Part shown: positions 59,513 to 64,000 of the stretch, in pieces
Position numbering within the stretch: position 1 is the stretch's first letter
Layout: each line of letters begins with the position of its first letter
Assembly (NCBI GenBank): GCA_033064195.1
Contig: JARBJD010000353.1
Coordinates: 1-64,000 of the forward strand
Direction: 5' to 3'
Length of the DNA stretch: 64,000 nucleotides
Origin: Blattamonas nauphoetae
Taxonomy: Eukaryota > Preaxostyla > Oxymonadida
Position numbers and translations under genes: made by a program
Notes under the pieces: generated by a model
What the model was told of the DNA's origin: nothing
Databases searched by the model: none
What the model saw: only the letters and a program-made list of their open reading frames with translations

Positions 59513-60197
59513 ACTTTTTTCATTGACATTCTGACAATTTTTTTATCTATCGCTTGATGATCATTTGGTCAACTATCTTTGACAACATTTTCTAACCACA
59601 ATCTTTCAAAGGGTGAGAGGTCGGTCAAATTCTGTCATCTCTCAGACAAATGGTGATGGAAAGTTATATCTCGAGTTTTTGCGACTACCAATTAACGTGT
59701 GTGTTTTCAACAGTTCTCAATGTATTTTTCTCACATGTCAGTGTGAATCTGCGATCAATTGACAACTTTGCATTGTCTGTTTTCGTATGGGGGTAGATTT
59801 AGCAATTCGTATCCATCCAGACATACAAGACCACAAAAGAACTGCTCATTGATGGGGAAGTCATTGAATAAAAAAGGAAGTAAATTTTGAGGTTTCAAGG
59901 GTGGAATGACCAAGTAGAGAACTTCCTGTCAAAAATAGACGAGTATTTCGAACAGATATGTCGACAATGAGAACTTAAGCCCAGAAGAACAAAGTTGACG
60001 AGTAAGTGGTTTAAACTCGAAAGTTGATGTCCTTCAGAGACCATTGCAGAACAAACTGAATGAGAAAGTGAGATTGAAAATCGACAAATAACTTCACACA
60101 ATGGTCATTTGTCGACATCACATAATGTCCGGCATTATCCCGGAAAAGTAGTAAATTGTGGAAAGATCGAACAAAAGCAAACCGTTCCCGCGGTGTA
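59513..60197. other. Intergenic, nothing recognised
   Basis: About 685 bp between the transporter and the syntaxin gene. Only short frames on either strand, no repeat, no tRNA-like boxes. It presumably holds the 3' UTR of one gene and the promoter of the next. Confidence 0.5.
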
Positions 60198-61449
60198 ATG
60201 ATGATTAATTTTGCTGAATCGGACGGATTTGGTGGTGAAGTTGTGTGTATTTGAATTCCTGCCCCTTTTCATTCTTCTCTTCGTCAAATTGTAGAACCTC
60301 GACGATGACGAGCCATATGTTGCCCCAAATTCTAATGATTCTCGAACAAGTAACGTTCTTGACTTAAGCAAGTTCTATCCTCGAATTGATGAACTTCGTG
60401 AGACAATTTCGGAATGTGAAAAAGATCTAGAGAAGTTGTCAAAGCAACAGGTATTCTCGGACACTCTCTCTCACCTCTATCTTTTCTCTCCAAATACCGG
60501 CACTCTGTGTTCTTTTCTCGCTCTCAACTGAAATATTATCAGACTCAACTGTTTAAAACAACTAAAGCGGACAAAATTGTTGGTTTGTGATTAGACCTCA
60601 TTTTTTGATGATAATCCGATTTTCCTTCGTAACACTTCAGAGCTTGACAAAGTTATTGACACCGATACGCTAGCTTTGCAAGCTAAACTCCAAAAATGCC
60701 AACAAACTCTCCTCAACATCCAAAAGGAAAACAATTCGATTCAATCCGATGCGCCTGAGCTAATAATTCGACGAAATCTCACCGATCAGGTCGTTGGTAC
60801 ACTCTCACAAGTTCTCGATAGGTATAGCGAGAACCAAGCCAACCATAAGATCAAAACAAAAGAAACGGTTCGAGGTCGAATGGCAAAAGGTTTGAAGCTC
60901 TCCTCCATCACATGACATCCAACCATCGTTGTTTCTTCTAGACCCGAAGAATTTTCCTGAAGATCGTGTTGAAGAGATTTTGGACCAGCAGCCGTCCCTC
61001 GGTGATATCGCAGTTGGAAACACAGCTGACCGGGTGCTGAACCATCTCCAAGTATGTATCTTGTGAACTCTGATGAATGTATTTTCCAGTCAAGGCATCA
61101 AGCAGCATTGGAATTGGAAGCCTCGATGCGAGAATTGTTCGGACTCGTCCAGGAGTTCGCTGTTCTCGTCAGAAATCAACAAGAAATGTTAGACAAGTTG
61201 GAAACACATGTTGACAGTGCGTTTGTGCTTCTTCATCTCGTTCTCATTCCCCTTCTCATCAGCGCTGAACACGTCGTGAAAGGCACAGAAAATCTCGAAA
61301 AGGCGAAAAAACGCTCAAAAAAGAACAGAAAAGTGTGTTTTCAATGTCTTTAATCTCGCTAGTGCATATGCATTGGACTCATTATCGGGATTGTTGTGCT
61401 GATTGTCGTTGTGGCTCTGGGAGTTGGCATTCCACTCGCAAGCTCATAG
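60198..61449 (+). CDS. Syntaxin, Qa-SNARE
   Basis: Seven exons joined by introns of about 30-110 nt give roughly 294 codons: MMINFAESDGFGGE, then NLDDDEPYVAPNSND...KLSKQQ, TQLFKTTKADKIV, ELDKVIDTDTLALQAKLQKC..., DPKNFPEDRVEEILDQQPS, the SNARE motif SRHQAALELEASMRELFGLV followed by QEFAVLVRNQQEMLDKLETH, KKRSKKNRK, and the tail anchor CICIGLIIGIVVLIVVVALG before TAG at 61447-61449. The Gln of the zero layer (FAVLVRNQQEM) is present. The Habc helices are recognisable. Qa-SNAREs drive membrane fusion at plasma membrane or endosomes; it resembles the plasma-membrane/syntaxin-1 type most. Confidence 0.88.
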
Positions 61450-61619
61450 CTTTGAATAGATTCTTTGTTTCATTTCAAGTTCCCCTTGCAATTCTTTTTC
61501 ACATCATCTTCTGTTCGTTTCATTTCTGGATTTGATCTTCTTTTCAGATTTCCTCCATTTTTTGGCAATCAAACAGCCTCAGTGCTACTAATTCAATCAT
61601 AAAGTTAAGATAGTTGGTT

Positions 61620-61720
61620 TCAGTGTCCAGATGATGTGGATGATTTAGATCTCGATCCAACCATGATTAAACATTTTCAGAAAATTCATCCGAGAACTCT
61701 TTGTAACTTCGTCTCCAAGC
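61620..61720 (+). other. Unassigned open stretch before the Rab-like gene
   Basis: CPDDVDDLDLDPTMIKHFQK followed by IHPRTLCNFVSKHGL reads open from about 61630 to a TGA at 61725 and looks protein-like. It overlaps the ATG proposed for the Rab-like gene and has no clear start. It may be part of the syntaxin 3' region or a small exon. I do not assign it. Confidence 0.25.
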
Positions 61721-62836
61721 ATGGACTATGATGTATCACTTGTTTTATTTTGTGATTCTTTTTTCTGTCTGCATCTCGATGATCCACAGCGCATTGTGCA
61801 GGTTCTCATAGTCGGTGACAGTGATGCCAAGACCTGTAACCTCCAATATCACCTTGTTCGATCCCTACCTTTCTGCTCTATTTTCCTCCGCTTTTATTTA
61901 TCAAGGCTCATTTGCGATATTTCACATATTCTCTCAGAATCGATCCCGTTTGTTGTTCTCTGCACTTTTTCACACTTTTTGTCACATTATTGGCTCTATT
62001 CGCGTGTTTGTGTTTTTCAGGTTGTCTATACTATTCAAAATGATGAGGAGAAAGTGAAATTTCATCTCGTATGAAAATCAATCCTTCTCTTTCGTTGTCA
62101 TCATTGGATTGTTCTTCACCTTTACTGTTTCCGTTTGTTGAGCTCTTTTTCGTTGTATCCACTCATACTAGTGGAATTGGAACTTATACTATCGATCAAA
62201 CACCATTCCACGAAGTTCTTCCCGAGAAACATCCATTCTGCTCATTGCCTATAATCCAATGATTGCGTATGACCGAATATCTCTCTTTTTGGTTGTGCTT
62301 CTTCAACTTCTTGATTACTGTGTCTCTTGTCTTCGTTAATTTCGTCCTGACCGCCATCGTCCGCACCTCTCGACTTGTCACTCAATGATTTAGAACAACC
62401 TTCACCAGTATTGAAAAGTGGTTGGACGAAAACGACAGCAGGTTCTACTCAGTACAACTCAGAATGCTCGTTGAACATATTTCATCACATGATCGGCCAC
62501 GAGAAGTGCAGGTCGGGGCCGGACAGGTTCGGATGAGATGGATTCTCTTTTCGAAGATTTGAGATGTTTCCAAGTGTTATGTTGAGTTGTGATTGGATTG
62601 TTTTCTTTTCGGTGTTTGATATTGTCCGTTCCGTTGATTGTTAGACGATGGCAGATCGGTTAGGCCTGATGTACGGTGAAGTGGACTCGTCATCCGAGAG
62701 TTATAACAACGATCTTCTTGAACTGTATCCCGACTCCTTTTCTTGATGAATGTTTTTGCGTTTGATGCCATTTTGTTGGATTAGATTGGTGAATGAACCG
62801 ATGATCCTTCCTCCTCTGAAAGTGTGGTCTTTTTGA
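61721..62836 (+). CDS. Divergent Rab-like small GTPase
   Basis: ATG 61721 gives MDYD, then a 57-nt intron to RIVQVLIVGDSDAKTCNLQY (P-loop region), AHLRYFTYSLRIDP, VVYTIQNDEEKVKFHL (switch I to beta strand), WNWNLYYRSN...SILLIAYNPMIA, TTFTSIEKWLDENDSRFYSV followed by QLRMLVEH, PREVQTMADRLGLMYGEVDS followed by SSESYNNDLLEL and LVNEPMILPPLKVWSF; about 170 codons in eight exons. Spacing matches Rabs (MDYDYLFKLLLIGDSGVGKS, VYDxTxxxSFxxIxxWL, RxVxxxxAxxxGxxFxExSA). The P-loop lacks one residue (GDSDAKT for GDSGVGKT), the DTAG and NKxD motifs are not recognisable, and no C-terminal cysteines are seen. It could be a pseudo-GTPase or a decaying gene. Confidence 0.55.
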
Positions 62837-62959
62837 GATTTAAAGATGATTTGTGAAGGCTTCCAACGGCGAGATTCGTGTCAACCATCCAATTGTTCTG
62901 TGTATCATCTTTCTTTGTTATTTCATCGTCTTGTTTTTCTGTTAATTGTCATATAAATC

Positions 62960-64000
62960 CCTCTTTATTGGATTTTCGCTCGTTTTTCTGAACGCCTCTT
63001 CCGATCCGAGGATGGTACAACTGCATTCTCCCGTCGAATCACTCTTCTCGATGAGAGGTCAAACTCTTTGTCCTCACACTCTCCTTTACATCTCTCAATC
63101 TCGCACATCGGCATGATAGACATGGGACATAATTCTTTTTCGGGACATAATTCCGTCTTTGAGCGATCTATAGACAAGTACCGTCTAATATTTGTGAATA
63201 TTATTCGTGAACTGGTATGTTCACGCCACAAAAGTCAATGGAAAGGTAAAATTGTCTTGAAGTGGAGAAAGGAAAATCAAGGTATGATCTTCCCACAACC
63301 AATGTGAAAAGGTCTCCGTTCTCCGAGAAAACTCATATCCCAATCCTTCTCACCTGCCACGTCTCAGATGACATGACGAAAACTTAATACCAAGAGTCCA
63401 AAAATATTGATAAACTCGATAATGGATGTGATCAAACAGCCTAAATACCCTCTTGCCCGCTCAAAAATCCCCGATCAAGGATCCTGACTTCGAGATTTGC
63501 CAACTCGCGGACAATGACCTGATGTTCGCTGAAATGCTATTCGGGTGTGTTTTCCTTCATACACAACTCAATTGATCAATTTTTTCAACAACAATTGTTT
63601 CATCACTTTTCTTGCCAATATCTCCCTGTTTCCTTCATCACTCAATTTCCTTCTTGTTTTTCACATTTTTCAGTGTTTATCCATCCAACTTTGTTGATTC
63701 AACAAATTAGACGAACAGGTTGGTCACTCCACCAATCCAAAAGGATCCAGCCTCTTTTCCGTGTTTTGCACGTTTGCTCTCTTTCTCATTCCTTCTTTTT
63801 CATCCTCTTCACAAATTTAGGCAAGCACAGAAATACCATGTCGTCATACTTTGATCGTGGATGCAGAAAGAGATCTCTCCAATTGAAGGACGGATCACGT
63901 TCATCTCAACTTCATACATTTCACACGTGTTTTCATTCAGTTTTTATTGATCTTTTTTTCGTTACCATATGGAAATAGTTAATGTGAGAATCGAGATCAG
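62960..64000 (+). CDS. Partial unrecognised gene at the window end
   Basis: An open piece from about 62968 to 63217 (SERLFRSEDGTTAFSRRITL ... SIDKYRLIFVNIIREL) ends at a good donor (CTG/GTATGTTC). Another piece, PDFEICQLADNDLMFAEMLF (about 63487-63545), is followed by an intron-like stretch with acceptor TTTTTCAG. Later MSSYFDRGCRKRSLQLKDGS begins at 63839. These look like exons of one gene running off the right edge, but I could not join them or name a family. Confidence 0.3.

Noticed and set aside
59895-60371. Minus-strand frames of 68 and 78 codons before the syntaxin gene
   Set aside because: No recognisable composition or splice partners; the second overlaps the first syntaxin exons.

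Overview
This window comes from a unicellular eukaryote with a compact genome. Almost every gene reads cleanly only after removing GT...AG introns that are mostly 29-60 nt long, genes sit on both strands a few hundred bases apart, and TAA, TAG and TGA all behave as stops. The protein set (oxysterol-binding protein, syntaxin, Rab-like GTPase, condensin HEAT subunit, tubulin ligase-like enzyme, ELAPOR-like receptor, ER Hsp70-like protein) is a standard eukaryotic one. The tiny introns, the many kinases and a virus-like element with an S74 fibre gene make me favour a free-living or gut-dwelling flagellate, perhaps a metamonad/oxymonad. That placement is inference.

Layout. 1-3.9 kb is the right part of a virus-like element (capsid-like region, small ORF, S74-chaperone fibre on the opposite strand). 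3.2-5.7 kb is a repeat field: three copies of a ~270-bp repeat, simple and AT-rich repeats, a tRNA-like element on the minus strand, and a candidate structured RNA with tRNA-type internal promoter boxes followed by four hairpins closed by a 10-bp helix. 5.9-10.9 kb is a decayed DNA-transposon nest bounded by ~310-bp inverted repeats. It holds two hAT-like transposase remnants and a Tc1/mariner copy inserted in the first.

11.4-19.7 kb holds two armadillo-like proteins, an oxysterol-binding-related protein and a nucleoside 2-deoxyribosyltransferase-like protein. 20-30.4 kb holds a TRAF-type zinc-finger protein, a secreted/ER Hsp70-like protein, a protein kinase fused to about fifteen zinc fingers, and a low-complexity S/P-rich protein. 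A 227-bp piece of the last gene is repeated on the far side of the kinase gene. 30.5-37.6 kb holds a tubulin-tyrosine-ligase-like enzyme with a long tail and an ELAPOR-like cysteine-rich membrane protein.

37.6-46.2 kb holds a protein kinase-HECT fusion, a large unrecognised multi-exon gene, and a decayed duplicate of that gene's 3' end. 46.4-52.3 kb is one gene for a huge charged coiled-coil/single-helix protein. 52.5-58.6 kb is a divergent pair: a PP5-like phosphatase with altered metal-site residues, and condensin subunit 3 (CAP-G). 58.8-62.8 kb holds an acetate/succinate-transporter-family protein, a Qa-SNARE syntaxin and a very divergent Rab-like GTPase. The window ends inside a further unrecognised gene.

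The genes form no operon-like unit. The recurring themes are membrane traffic (ORP, ELAPOR, syntaxin, Rab), signalling (two kinases, a phosphatase, HECT) and microtubule/chromosome functions (TTLL, CAP-G). Exon joins were chosen by eye, by open frame, GT...AG ends and family similarity, so individual splice sites may be off.
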